Positions 1 to 11,760 of a DNA stretch of 64,000 nucleotides are shown here, in pieces. The notes beneath the pieces are model-generated. The model saw only the letters and a list, made by a program, of their open reading frames with translations, had not been told where the DNA came from and did no database searches. The DNA is from Helopsaltes ochotensis. Taxonomy: Eukaryota > Chordata > Aves > Passeriformes > Locustellidae. Within the stretch, counting starts at the first letter, position 1. Every line of letters begins with the position of its first letter. The position numbers and the translations under genes were made by a program. The stretch spans positions 1 to 64,000 of the forward strand of contig VXBM01000884.1 in assembly GCA_013400155.1 (NCBI GenBank), read 5' to 3'.

Positions 1-196
1 GCAGGGCTGTGGCCTACTTTTCCAAACAGCTAGACAATGTTGCCCAAGGCTGGCCAGGGTGCCTGAAGGCTGTGGCAGCCACTGTCCTCCAGGAAACCCA
101 AAAATTCAGCTTGGGGAGCACATTGTAGTGCATGTATCCCATGCCATAGCATCTGTACTGGAACAATAGGGGGCACATTGGCTATCTGGCAACCAA

Positions 197-640
197 ATGC
201 TTAAATATCAAGCGCTGTTATTAGAACAGGATGATGTTACCCTGAGAACAACTTCTGTTGTTAACTCTGCCATGTTTTTTTCTTCTGCCTTAATTGACAA
301 TGAGCCTGAACATAACTGTTTACATACAATTGAAGAAGTCTATTCCAGCCGACCTGACCTGAAAGACGTGCCCCTGGAAAATCCAGATTGGGAACTTTTT
401 ACAGATGGGAGCAGCTTTATGAGAAATGGCAAAAGGATGACATCTGTGCAGTAACCATGCAGGTTAAGGTGATCAAGGCAAAGGGCCTGCCAGCAGATGT
501 GTCATCACAGAAAGCCGGACTGATTGTACTGACGGGAGCCCTAGACCTGAGCTAAGGAAAGAAGGTAAATATATGGACTGACTCTAAATATGCATTTAGT
601 GTTGTCCATGCCCACGGAAGAAGAGAGGACTTCTGAACAC
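197..640 (+). pseudogene. RNase H domain remnant of the ERV pol
   Basis: The open segment 197-454 carries FTDGSS, the motif around the first catalytic Asp of retroviral RNase H, preceded by an HNCL...RPDL stretch typical of the gamma-type connection. It ends at TAA 452-454. Homology resumes at 457 in another frame and contains WTDSKYAFSVVHAHG, the later DS motif of RNase H, interrupted by a TAA near 553 and a TGA near 635. The domain is therefore split by at least one frameshift and several stops. Confidence 0.85.
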
Positions 641-959
641 TCAAGGTAATCAAATCAAGCATTCTGAACAAATACATGCCCTCTCAGAGAGCATTAATAA
701 ACCTGCAGAAGTAGCTATCATGCATTGTAGAGGTCACCAAAAAAGGGAAAACCACTCCAAATTGGGAAATTGCTTTGCTGATAAATCAGCAAGAGGGATT
801 GCAGAAAAATGTATTCTCACAGTAATTCCACAAAAAGAGTCATTTGTCGGGGTACACCCCAAAATATGACCAAGCAGACCACAAACTAATTGTTTCTTAT
901 AGCTGAGATCACAGAAAGTGGATGGGCTGTTACACCAGCAAATCAGGTTGTAGTCCCAC

Positions 960-1935
960 CCTTTATCCTTTGAGAGCTAGCTCAAAGAGAACATGAAAAA
1001 ACACATTTTGGGGTTGAAAATCTTCTGAAACATCTAAAAAAGGTAATAATAGGAAAGGGAATGACTGACATCATATAATCAGTAGTGAGCAAATGTGAAA
1101 TTTGCCGTAAAAACAACCCGGACACGAGGAAAAGAGTTGTATTAGGAATAACAAAAGCAGGGGATCTTCCTGGAGATTAGTGGCAAATAGATTTTGCAGA
1201 GTTACCCCACAAAGAGGGATAGCAGTACATACTGGTATTAGTTGACACCTTCAGGAGATTACCAGAAGCTTACCCATGTTGCACTAATACAGTCAAGGAA
1301 GTGGTGAAAGTTTTGCTCAATCATATAATTCCAAGGTTCAGGGTTCCCTTGAGGATGTCATCAGATAGGGGACCACACTTTGTTGCAACAGAAGAGGTTA
1401 ACCGGATTTTGGGAATTACTTGGTATCTGCATACACCTAATAGACCCCAAGTGAGTGGTAAAGTTGAACGTATAAATGGGACTCTCAAAACACAAATTAG
1501 CAAAATTTATCAGGAAACATTCATGACATGGGTTCAGGCCTTGCCTGTAGCTTTACTGAGAATCTGCACACAACCAAGGCAGAGGGATAATATCAGTGCC
1601 TATGAAATACTATATGGCAGACCATATCAGACTCCAAATATTCCAGGTGAGATTCATATGAAGGGGAAACTTGATTTACAGAGATACCTAATGGCTCTAT
1701 GTTCCGTTTTGCAGAAGCTCCAGACTTGCATGGTGCTATCCAGACCCATAGGACTGGACACACCTGCAATCCCTTCCAGCCTGGAGACTGGGTCTATGTT
1801 AACTAGTGGGACAGGTGGAGAGGACCATTCCAAATTCTGCTGACCACCCTCACTGCAGTCAAATTCGCTGGCAAAGGACCCTGGATTCACTACTCCAGAG
1901 TTAAGAAAGCTTCTGCTCCTGAAACAACTGTAAAA
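960..1935 (+). pseudogene. Integrase remnant of the ERV pol
   Basis: The zinc-binding N-terminus is visible as a His pair (about 990-1010, motif KTHFG) and CEIC (1094-1105). The catalytic core has Asp in WQIDF (1190-1192), Asp in SSDRGPHF (1364-1366) and Glu in GKVERINGT (1466-1468). Residues 1301-1843 form one open stretch of 180 codons. A WRGPF motif (GPY/F domain, 1816-1830) follows in a different frame. Stops at about 1076 and 1220-1222 break it upstream. The second Asp to Glu spacing is 33 intervening residues rather than the usual 35, so the core also carries a two-codon deletion or family-specific shortening. Confidence 0.88.
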
Positions 1936-2056
1936 ACAGAGCAGACGAAAACATGCATTAAATGATTTCTCCTCTGTACCTAAAGAAGTGTTCACAAAAG
2001 TCATTATTCTTCTTTGCATAATACCCAACTGTACAAGACATTACTACTGTTACATG

Positions 2057-2231
2057 TTTATTACTGTTTATTATTATTATTGCTAGACATTTATGTATTA
2101 TTAGACATTTACTGTTGTTAGATGTTTAATGTTATTCGATATTTATCCATTGTTAGATGTTTATTATTGTTAGTTGTTTACTATTGTTAGATACTTATTT
2201 GTTATCGAGCACCTATTATTAGTAGGTATTT
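2057..2231 (+). repeat. Degenerate 17-bp minisatellite between pol and 3' LTR
   Basis: About nine to ten head-to-tail copies of a 16-18 bp unit with consensus near TTTATTATTGTTAGATG occupy this stretch. Individual copies differ by substitutions and one- or two-base indels. It sits where env would be expected; only about 340 bp separate the end of integrase from the polypurine tract. Confidence 0.75.
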
Positions 2232-2236
2232 AGAAT

Positions 2237-2272
2237 AGAGACTTGACAAGGAAAAGGCCTTGTCAAGCCTCT
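2237..2272 (+). repeat. Hairpin upstream of the polypurine tract
   Basis: CTTGACAAGG (2242-2251) and its exact reverse complement CCTTGTCAAG (2258-2267) flank a 6-base spacer. After one mismatch the stem extends four more base pairs (AGAG 2237-2240 with CTCT 2269-2272). It abuts the polypurine tract. Confidence 0.8.
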
Positions 2273-2284
2273 AAAGGGGAGAAA
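2273..2284 (+). other. Putative retroviral polypurine tract
   Basis: AAAGGGGAGAAA directly precedes a TG dinucleotide that makes a good LTR start. In retroviruses this tract primes plus-strand synthesis next to U3. The position and composition support the call; function is extinct with the element. Confidence 0.65.
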
Positions 2285-2742
2285 TGATGCTTTAAGTTTT
2301 AGCTTTCATGTTTTTCAGATCTGTGCTGCCTAGGGCTGTAGTTCTGAGCCTCATATTAAGTGCTAGTAAGCTCTCTTCACAGAGTAGGGAGACAAAACAA
2401 AGCCTTTTCCTGCTGAAGACCAAGGACAATGAGTACAAGTTTCAGGCCCAAAAGCATAAACAGTGGTGGACTGAAGAGAGAAATAAGAAAGTCGAGGCCT
2501 CACAACCTGAAGGTGTAATTGCACAATTAAACCCCAATATGCAAATGGTCCAAAAGTTATGAAAGTGTAAGACCTTGTGACTGGTTGTCCATTTTGTGAC
2601 AACTTTAAGTCCACCTTGGGTGAAGCCCTGGTCAGGCTCTGGTCCTGCCTATGGTGTACCTTTAAAGGCCCTTCAATAAATATCTACTTTATTCTCCAGC
2701 TCTGTTCAGTCTCTGTTCCAGGTCAGCCTTCTCAAGGTATCA
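2285..2742 (+). mobile_element. 3' LTR of the endogenous retrovirus
   Basis: It begins TGAT right after the polypurine tract and is taken to end at ATCA (2739-2742), giving short inverted termini. An AATAAA signal lies at 2675-2680, and U3 holds a CCAAT box (about 2534) with an adjacent octamer ATGCAAAT (2539-2546). The length of about 458 bp is normal for a gamma-type LTR. The right boundary is an inference, because the matching 5' LTR and the target-site duplication are outside the window. Confidence 0.65.
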
Positions 2743-5700
2743 GGGCATCTTTGTACTTCTTAACAGAGGACTTTTGAACACCTTAATATCCTTTTTTTCA
2801 TGGTATCAGTCTAGAACTTGCATTTCTTTAATATAACTAAGCTCTTCACTCCTTTGAAGTACATACCTGTTTTCATTTCACTCTGATGGACCTTATTGTC
2901 CATCTTATTGTCCATCTTATTTCACTCTTATGGTCCCTTATTGTCCTTTAAATCTGGATTACATCTGTGGCCAGAATGACCCTCTGAAGGCTGGATTCCA
3001 CAGTTGCCTCTTCGTGCCACACAACCTTTACCATTATATGGGTTTGCTGATATACCTTAAAAGCTCTGTGATTTCTGAAAAGTTGGGCTAAACTATTCAA
3101 ATCCAGTGAATATGCCACTGCTAGAGGTACAACCTTGAGACACTGAGCAGAATCTTAGTGTAAGTGAGGTGCTTGTGCCTGAAAATGTGTAGGACAACAT
3201 GCTACCCTGCATTTCATATTTACATCAGATGTGATAAAAGAATTTGCCTTAGCACTTTGAGGGAAATGTATTTTGGACCTTATACTTTTAGACTGGTCTT
3301 GGTGCAGAAGAGACTGTGGGAAGGATTTAAGAAATATAAAAACCTGTTCAATAATATTTCATTTGTTTTTAATACCTGCCTTTTATGACCTGTGAAAATC
3401 CTAGATTTTTGTTTTGTAAGTCATACTTTCTGTGTGTAGCACATTGCAAGACCATTCTGTCTGTACAGTGGGCTGTTTCCAAAGGAGAAAAACTACCACA
3501 GCAAGTCTTGGGCTGCCTTTACCCCTACACACTTTGGAACTCTAAGCCTTGGTAAGTTCAGTGGGGTGAGAATAGCACTTTCGTGCAAAAGATGCTGCTT
3601 TGGCCAAGCATCTGTCCCACATAGAAACAGGAACACAGCTGGGAGGTGTGTTTTGAAAAAGGTTTGTGCATGCAATAAGACATGCACATAGGACAGCATG
3701 TCAGCATGACTTTCCACCTGCTGAAGAAGCCTTTCCTGCCCTTTTGTGAATTTGCATATGAGTGGTATATGTTTTCCAAGCTGAGGCCTAACAGGTCAAA
3801 GCAGTCCCTGGGTGATTTTTTTTTTCTGGTTTTGTAGGGAACCTTCTGTCTGCTTGTTCATCTGTCTCTCAGTTCTCATTGACTTCTGGAGCTGTGTATC
3901 AGATTTGATTGAAATTCACCAGAACTGGGTTTGTTAACTGTAAATTAGATTGTTCCAGTCTCACAATATTCCTACAGTACCTGGAGTTTGTGCCATTTAA
4001 TTTGGCTTGAATCTTCCTCAGTTTCTTTCTTTGTCTCGCACAGATGTTAACATTGAATGCAGGGCCAGCAAAAGATCAATATATTTACCTTGAAGGAAGA
4101 AAATATGTTGGTTGTGAAAAACACTCACTAGCAATCTTGGAAAAAGAAAACTCTGTTACTTCTTGTTCTTTTATTAAAGGTGGTAAAGCACAAGCTTCCT
4201 TGCTGCCCTGTCACCAAAAACAATGGGTTTAGCTCTAAATTGAAGAGCTATACTTATGCAGAATATTCTCAGCTAATTCATCCAGCTACCAGCAAAGGAA
4301 TTTAATGAGGCTTGAATGCTATTGGAGTCAAACCGGTAGTTTATTTGCATCTGCATGATATATGTGCACTTTTGTTTAATTCTGACATATTAAATAATCT
4401 TCCTTGGAAAGTATAATTTATTGAAAGAGACATCAGGAATCAGGTTTTTAAAAAGATCCCCTGCGGTGGAAGTTCCCAAAATGGAACCTCAAAATTTCCA
4501 ACCTAAAGAAATCAAGTCTTAGATGTGTCGAAGATAAGTCTGTTTTCACAGCCCTGCAAAACTTTGTCAGGGAGGCAGATGAAAGTAAGCACTCCTCACA
4601 GTAAGGCAGATTATACTGTGAAAGCAAATGTGTTAGTGAGTACCAGGGAACTCACACGAGGGAGGAGAGAGCTGCAGGAAATGTTTCAATCACTGCCTGC
4701 ACCTTATTACACACAGAATAACCCAGCCAAGCACACAAAGCCCTCTGAAATCAACCTTCACATGATCTGTCATTTAAAAATTCCTCATTTGTCAACATAC
4801 CTCCATCTCTGCTCCTAGGGCAGCAAGCTGAAGCATCCTCTGGAGCACAGACGTGTTGTTCTGTTGTATTCTGCAGGCACACATCGAGTACCTGCTCTGT
4901 GAGCAGCAGGGAGTGATGACAGGCTGCCCGGGCACCAGCAACCTGCTGTGCAAACACAGCACATCTCCAGCATTTTCAGCCCTGTCTCCCCCTTCCTCAC
5001 CACATTTTTCCATGGGGTTCCAGCACAACCACAGTCAGTTAAGTCCAAACATTTTCTAGGTATCTAGGAATTATTTTCGATCTCGAGGTGAAACTGGATG
5101 CAATTTGATGAATTTCCTCTCACAGCAGCTGGCCAGCAGTTTGCTGCTGAGAGAGAAAATGCCAGGCAATGACTCCTCTTTTAATTTGCTGTGCAGCCTC
5201 GAGAATTGAAGCTTTCTGTCCTCCACTGAAGACGTTCCTCCCAGGTCCCAGTCTCCCTCTTCCCTACAGCAGTAGAAGCCATCACTGTACTCACTGGGAG
5301 CTTTGCCCATTCCCCACTGCCCTCTGCCCCATGGGGTTTTGTCTCTGGCCCCAGAAATGGGCGTGCAGAGGATGTGTCACACTTCCAATACTTCTCAGAC
5401 AATGTTAAACAATGGTGGCTGGCATCATTGTGAATTAACTTCAGCCTGTGAGCAGTCCATAGTTTGGGTGCAGTTACCTGGGCAAGGACCACAAGCACTT
5501 GAGTTCCAGATAATAATATTGTGCAAGTTCATCTGTTCACCTTCACTTCTCAGCTCCTCTGTGTGTGTGTGTTTGTGTTTCAGGGCAGAGGCATGGCAAT
5601 GTGAAAAACCCCACAATCTGTAGAGGGGGGAAGGGGTGGTCAAATGAATTACTGGGATGGAGGGGGAAGCCAGAAGAGGACTAAGCTGATGCACACACAA

Positions 5701-8700
5701 ATCAGCAGAGTCCACTATCACCCAGCCAGATTACTGAATTATGCATTCTGAACCAGGACAGTTTCCAAATTCTACATTGCAGATTCAGCTTATCTAATTA
5801 AATGTGCTTCAGAGGCTTGCCTCACAGCATGCCTTTATTTTGCAAAAAATGTAGTAAAAGCAGCTACCATGTACACAACAAATCCTGATTTGTACTTGGA
5901 AAGGCTGTGTAACCCTGGCTGATAATTAGTTAATAGATATCTCTATTACAGAGAAAAGCCAAGAATATATTCGGGGCAAGGTATTTGTCATCTCTGTTTG
6001 AGACTTGGCTGCAGATGCTGTGTAAGATTGCAGTTGTTTCTTGTTACCCCTTTCAGGGAACATCTCCATGTCTCCCAAAGCCAGGCAAGGGCCCCCTAAG
6101 GCAGGATGTTCCTTGAAATTGCTTTAGCTCCTTTCTCGGACACCCACCCCTCAACAAAAGCTATTATCTGAATACCTTGAGTCAAAAAGTTTTGAGAGCA
6201 TGTCACAACTGCTGTACATATTCTGTAGGGGTCTTACAGCTCCAGTAAGTGCTCTCACCTGCCTTGGGCTATGCTCAGAAGTGTTGGAGTGGGAGACTTT
6301 CACAGTCCTTCTCCCAGGGTTGGGAAGGCTTGGGCAGACCTCTCTCCTGCATTAGCCAGCTGACTCTGCAAGGTGTATAAAGGCTTGCTCCTTGCAGAAT
6401 CCTCAGCAAAGCCCATGGATGTCCCTTGAACATACCCTGTGCCTCCACCAGCAGGAAACCTGCAAAAATCCCCTCTTTTGCATTTCTGCATCACCCCTTA
6501 CAGAGACATTGGGCTGCCACAGCACATTCTGGGGAGGGAAATATTCCATAGTTGTGTCCTCCCAGGAGAAAAAGCATGTTCTTTAAATATAAAAGCAGAT
6601 TTATTACATGAGAAAAAATGCAGGGTGCATTTTGTCACTATGTTTTTATTGGTTTCTGATCAAGAGGGAAAGTATTTTATTACAGCAGCAGTTGCCAAGT
6701 CAATCCCCAGGGAGGGTGCAGCATGTCACCTGGTTGTGGGCACATAGTCTGAGGGGAACAAGAGCCTTTTCTAGTCACATATCACCACTTTTAATACAGC
6801 CCAGGTTTTCAGTGGTTATTTACAGGCTGGTTTATGACCTGTTGTGACATTGTGCTGGATTTGTTCCAATTTTAGTAGGCTAGAACTCACAAGTTTCACT
6901 ATTTTTTTATTGTCAAAGTCTGAAAAGGCACTGAAGGTGGACTCCCAGATTACCACATTAGGCACATTAGCATGGCCTGTGCCTATAGGTGATGGGAAAA
7001 GACTGGTTGTCTCTTCCTCATCTTGGAAGGAAATCCTGGTCATTTGGTTATTGTATCCTCTCAGATCCCAGGATGTCTTCACCAGGATTTCTGGTACAAC
7101 TTCAAACAGGTGATGTGCCTAAAAAATTTTTAAAGCCCATGCCACAGCAGAAAAGCTTGGTTAGTCTACCTATACCAATTAATCTTTGAGTTGAAATCTG
7201 TAGTAGTAAGTACAGGCATTTGCTGGAGCTTTTTGTCTTCTTAGTTATGACTCGTCCTCATGCTCAGCACTGGGAATTCTCTCTTGGAATCTTTCATACA
7301 TCAGCCTGAAACTAGTCCTTTAAAAATGTCTGCTCTGCTTTCTGTTAGCACAACCTGGCTCTGCGAGAATAAACCTCTTCCATTCCCAGATGACTAGAGA
7401 GTGTAGGGCCAGGACTCTCCCGGGAGGTGCCCAAGCATCCAGGTTTAGGATTTGTTGCCTTGGTACCCTTGCTTTGTTGTTTCTTAGCACAAGCACTGTA
7501 GGTGCACCCCCACTGCCTCAGCACTGTTGCTGCACTCCCATCTCTTGGCAGCAGCACACCTGCAACAGGTGGACTTGGCCCAGGGAATGAGATGCTCCAG
7601 TGCCTTTGCTCTGAGCTGGGGACATGGAGTGACAAGGACAGGTATGTCCTGCTAAGCATTCTGCAGCCTCCATAGCTGTGCTACTCCTGTTCTTGTGTTT
7701 GATGAGGCACCAGCGGCAGCAGCAAGATACTGTGTTTTTAAGTGCTCCATAGCTTGTCTGGGTGACCTGAGGACAGAAATGTGGGGTGATCAGTGTCACT
7801 TATGGCTCTGACTAGGATACTGCTGTGATGCTACCAGTAAGCCATTCCCCCACCATCCTGAGGCTTCAGTTTACTAAGCCCAGCATTTATAAGCATGAGT
7901 TTGTAATTCTTTCCCCACTTATATTGAAAAAAATCCCAGACTGCTTTCTTAAACTCAATAATGAATGAAAGCACTAAGACTAAGTTGGGTCTCCTCAATT
8001 TCTCTGGAAATCTCCTCTGCACGAACCAGGAGGATAACTGAGAATTTGTGTTTATCCAACTTCTTTTAGCACTAGAGTTTGCTCAGTATATATTGCTCTC
8101 TAGTGAATATGCCTGCTTATTACCAGATATTTCCTTTCTCCATCCATTGCTTTCTATAAAAACAATACTATGAGCAGTAAAAGCACAGCACAGTCTAGTC
8201 CTATCTGCTACCAGAGAAAAAAATTATCCTTGCCCCTGGAGTACAGGCTTTATTCTGGGGCTGAGATAAGTGGGCCTGAGAGAACCCTGTATGAGGAGAA
8301 GAAAGGTACACATGACAGCTTTGGGGCCATATCAGTATCAGAACTGCTAGTACCCAAGTTTTTTTAATTCTCTAGTCTTTTCTTTTGGTTTTAAAATCAC
8401 ACAGATCACGCAGGGGGGTTCTAGACTGTGAGCTCTGCTTGGGAATATAATCAGCTATTGCTCAAAAAAGGCATGATTACACACTGTTCCAGCAGGTACC
8501 TGTTTGGGGAAAAAAAAAAAGCATGTGCAAGTGCATATACCAAAATCACATGAGTATAGAGTCTGGGACTTAGGGCAGGAAGGGAAGGAGCTCATGGATG
8601 GTTGGAATTTCTGGCTGTAACAATCACTTCAGGTCCTATTTTCTTGTTAATTGACAAAAGGGAGGAAAGCTTGAGGAAAATGTTGAAGTATCCCCTCAAG

Positions 8701-11579
8701 GCACTGGGAGCCACAGCATTCAAAAAAGTCCTGTGGTCCATAGTGCTGGGAGCAGCTTCTGTTTTGGGTTGGGAAAGAAGCAGTGGGATGGCTGGGCAGA
8801 GAGCACAGCTGCTGGCCAGGGAAGAGACTCCTGCCCTTTCTGATTATTTTTAACATTCTGTTCCAAATATTAGAAAGTACATTTGCAACAGATGTTTCAT
8901 GGGGAGAAACCTCTTTAATCCCTTCCTTCAGGCTAAATGGCTTTACAAAATCCTCCCCAGGGCTTTGAAAACCCAGTAAAAATAACAGCTGAGCTACAGA
9001 TGATAACTAATCTTGCTGTACGTGTTTGATCACAAAATGGAGGGCCAGTAATAAGTCACATGTAAGGGCTTTTTTGCTGAGATACGAGTTATGAGTTGCA
9101 CTTTGAAAATGTCCTGATACAAATTAAGAAATTATGCAGTTGACTATGTGCTTAAGACATCAAACATCAACCACTTTCAACAAGAGCAAGATGAACATTG
9201 GATCTACCAGGATAAATTGTATGAGGGATGACGGAAGATTGACTTAATGTGATTTAAGCATCAAAATATTACTTCATATGAATAGAAACAAATTTACTTC
9301 CACATCCCAAATTATATATTCATATTTGGATCTATTTTGAACGAATGCTTCAATCACTGAAAGCAACAATGTTGGAGGTAGACCAACACTGATTATTTTG
9401 GAAAGTCCCAGCTCTGAAAACTGTTAGAAGACTTGTAAGCAAGTAGAGACATAATGAGAGATATTATTAACACTTTTTTACCTATCTTGCCATACTGCCT
9501 TGGGACCTAGATCAGGAATTTGAACATCCTTTGAGCTGGGCATCATGCATAAATTAGAGCAGATCTCTTTAAATTAATATTAAACATGATGTTTAGAAAC
9601 TCTTACATATTAAGAAATATGGTTTCTTTGTGCCTCCGTCTATGTCTGTGCCACTCAGAACTAGTAACCTCTTAAATAGGGATTTTTTAGCTGGAAAATC
9701 AGCAACAGAACAGGATCTGCCAAGAGCCAGGTACAGATTAAACCACCAGCTTTAGGCTCTGCAGCTTCTGGAGTCACACAGCTACATCAGCATCTAAATT
9801 GTTTCTAAACTTAGATTATTTAAAAAGAAAAAGTTTGGCTTTTCCTTTTATTTCATTGAGCTTTGCTGCTCTATGTAGGTCAGTGGTCAGCCTGTTGGAT
9901 CAAATAGTCCTTGCTCTTGCAGAAGCCAGTCTGGGAAGAAAATGAAGGCTCAAGCTTTGGTTGTAGGGATCATATAAAGTGGAGCCAAAACCTGTTGGCA
10001 CAGCTGTTAATTATAATTTTAATTCCTAGGGTTTTAGAAGGTAAAAACCTTCTTGTGATGTGTCTGCTAACATTGCCTGTCTTTTGCAGAATCTTCACTT
10101 ATCTCCAGGCTTCAAATTTCTCCATATGTCCCAAGATGTTTGCTTTCAAAATTTCCCAGGCTGGACTGGGAAGACAGAGTCTGCTCCTGCTGTCCAGTGC
10201 ATCAGGCTAGAAGTGATTGCAGGACAACACAGGCACCACTGTCAGTGCTTCAGCTGCTGGTTGTTCATAGCATTTCTTTACCCATGGCCTATGGAAATTA
10301 GCACATCTGGTTTTATTTGGATAACAGTGAAGGGTTTGGATCCTTCCTGCACTGAAAGAGTAATTTCAGGCTTGGTTTAATCACATTAAGAGGTGATTTC
10401 TCCACACCCCTCTCCCTGCCCCCTGCCATCTCCATCCCTTCCCCATGCTCTCTAGAAGAGTACTTTTTGATTTTCCCACATTGTCTTCTGCTGTCTTCCT
10501 GGGGACTGCTGTGATTCCCAGCCCAGCTGAGACTGTCCCAGCCCAGCAGAGGCAGATAAGCGCTAGATGGCACATGGGAGAGCACAGAGGGGAGAGCAGG
10601 GGTTCCAACTCTCATAGTGGAGGGTGGAGAATGCAAGGGTGAGGCAGAATCTGTGGAAAAGGAGGGCAAAGGGCATGGGCAATTTGTCTGTTTGAGGGAC
10701 AAAAACAAAGCTAAAATGATTTTGCTAAGTATGCAAATGCTTCTCAGAAGGTCAGATAAATCAGTGCAAGGTAGGCTGACTCTAGATAACCCAAAACTTG
10801 CAGCATCCATTGCAATGGGGTATTGCAGACTTAGGCAACATTGTGAGCAAAGCAGAACACTGGAAGAGGTCTAAAAGAAAGGTAGACATGGTCTCTTCTT
10901 ATTCCTTCAAGGAGACGCAGCAAAACCGTATTTCCTTATCATTCACAATTTCAACTCTAAAGACAGTCAGAGGAATGTATTTCTTTTATTTTATGCTCCT
11001 CCTCCCACTGTCTTTATCTTTTCTTTTCCTCTGTAAGCCCAATCTATTGTTCTCACTTGAGGTCCAGAGCTGATGACTTGTTTGCTTTCATTGTCAACTA
11101 TTGCTTTCTGTTTCACTACTGGTATCCTTCACTTGTACTTTGAAACAAAGGCACTATGCAAACAGGGAACAAACCAGGTCCTGTAGCAAAGCATTTAAAG
11201 CTCTTTTGTGTGTTATCATGAATTGTCTTCCATCACCCCATATTGTTGACTAGCTGTGAAACTTAGTGCTCTCTGCTATCAGCTGGATTTAGGGATCCAG
11301 CACTTTTTTTTTTTTTCAAATCACATTAAGGGCTTTTCCAGCCAAAAATCTTAATCCCCACATCTTTATGCCAAGGTCCAAAGTTTGATGACCAGATATC
11401 AGCATTCCTGTAGCCACACAGGAGGAGGAACACCACTTCTGGTCCAAGTACAGCGGACTTTTGATGCTGTTTGGAAAGATCATGTGGCTATAAATTGTGA
11501 CACATTTACCAGGCCTGTGCATCTGTTTTCCTTCTCATGTTCTTTTCTAGATGTGCTTCAGTACCATTTGCATTTTCAG

Positions 11580-11760
11580 TGATTAAAAAAAAAAAACTTC
11601 CAAAAGAATTTTATTTTTAACTTATTTTAAAACCCAAGTCTTTAAAAAATCAGTTTTTTTTAATTTTTAAAAATTTGAAATCTAAAAAAACTTTTAAAAA
11701 ACCAAAATACAATAATAGGCTCCACAGGATGGTAAAATATATTAATAATCGGTTTGTTTT
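11580..11760. repeat. AT-rich low-complexity tract
   Basis: Runs of A and T with TTTTAAAA-type words dominate about 180 bp. No coding or transposon signal is visible within it. Confidence 0.6.

Larger units (their letters stand above)
1..1935 (+). pseudogene. Endogenous retrovirus pol remnant (class I, gamma-like)
   Basis: This is the 3' half of a retroviral pol gene; its 5' part lies outside the window. In order there are the RT-RNase H connection (about 3-135, motif VAYFSKQLD, closed by a TAG), RNase H (197-640) and integrase (about 960-1935). The order and motifs fit class I, gammaretrovirus-like pol. The frame breaks repeatedly: the connection is in frame 3, the first RNase H block in frame 2, the second RNase H block in frame 1 and the integrase in frame 2. 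In-frame stops include TAA 452-454, TAA near 1076 and TAG 1220-1222. No functional polymerase or integrase can be made. It is an old fixed insertion rather than an active virus. Confidence 0.9.

Noticed and set aside
10313..10810. 165-codon open frame on the - strand
   Set aside because: Low-complexity Ser/Pro/Leu composition, overlapping antisense frames of similar size and no domain or splice context; consistent with chance.
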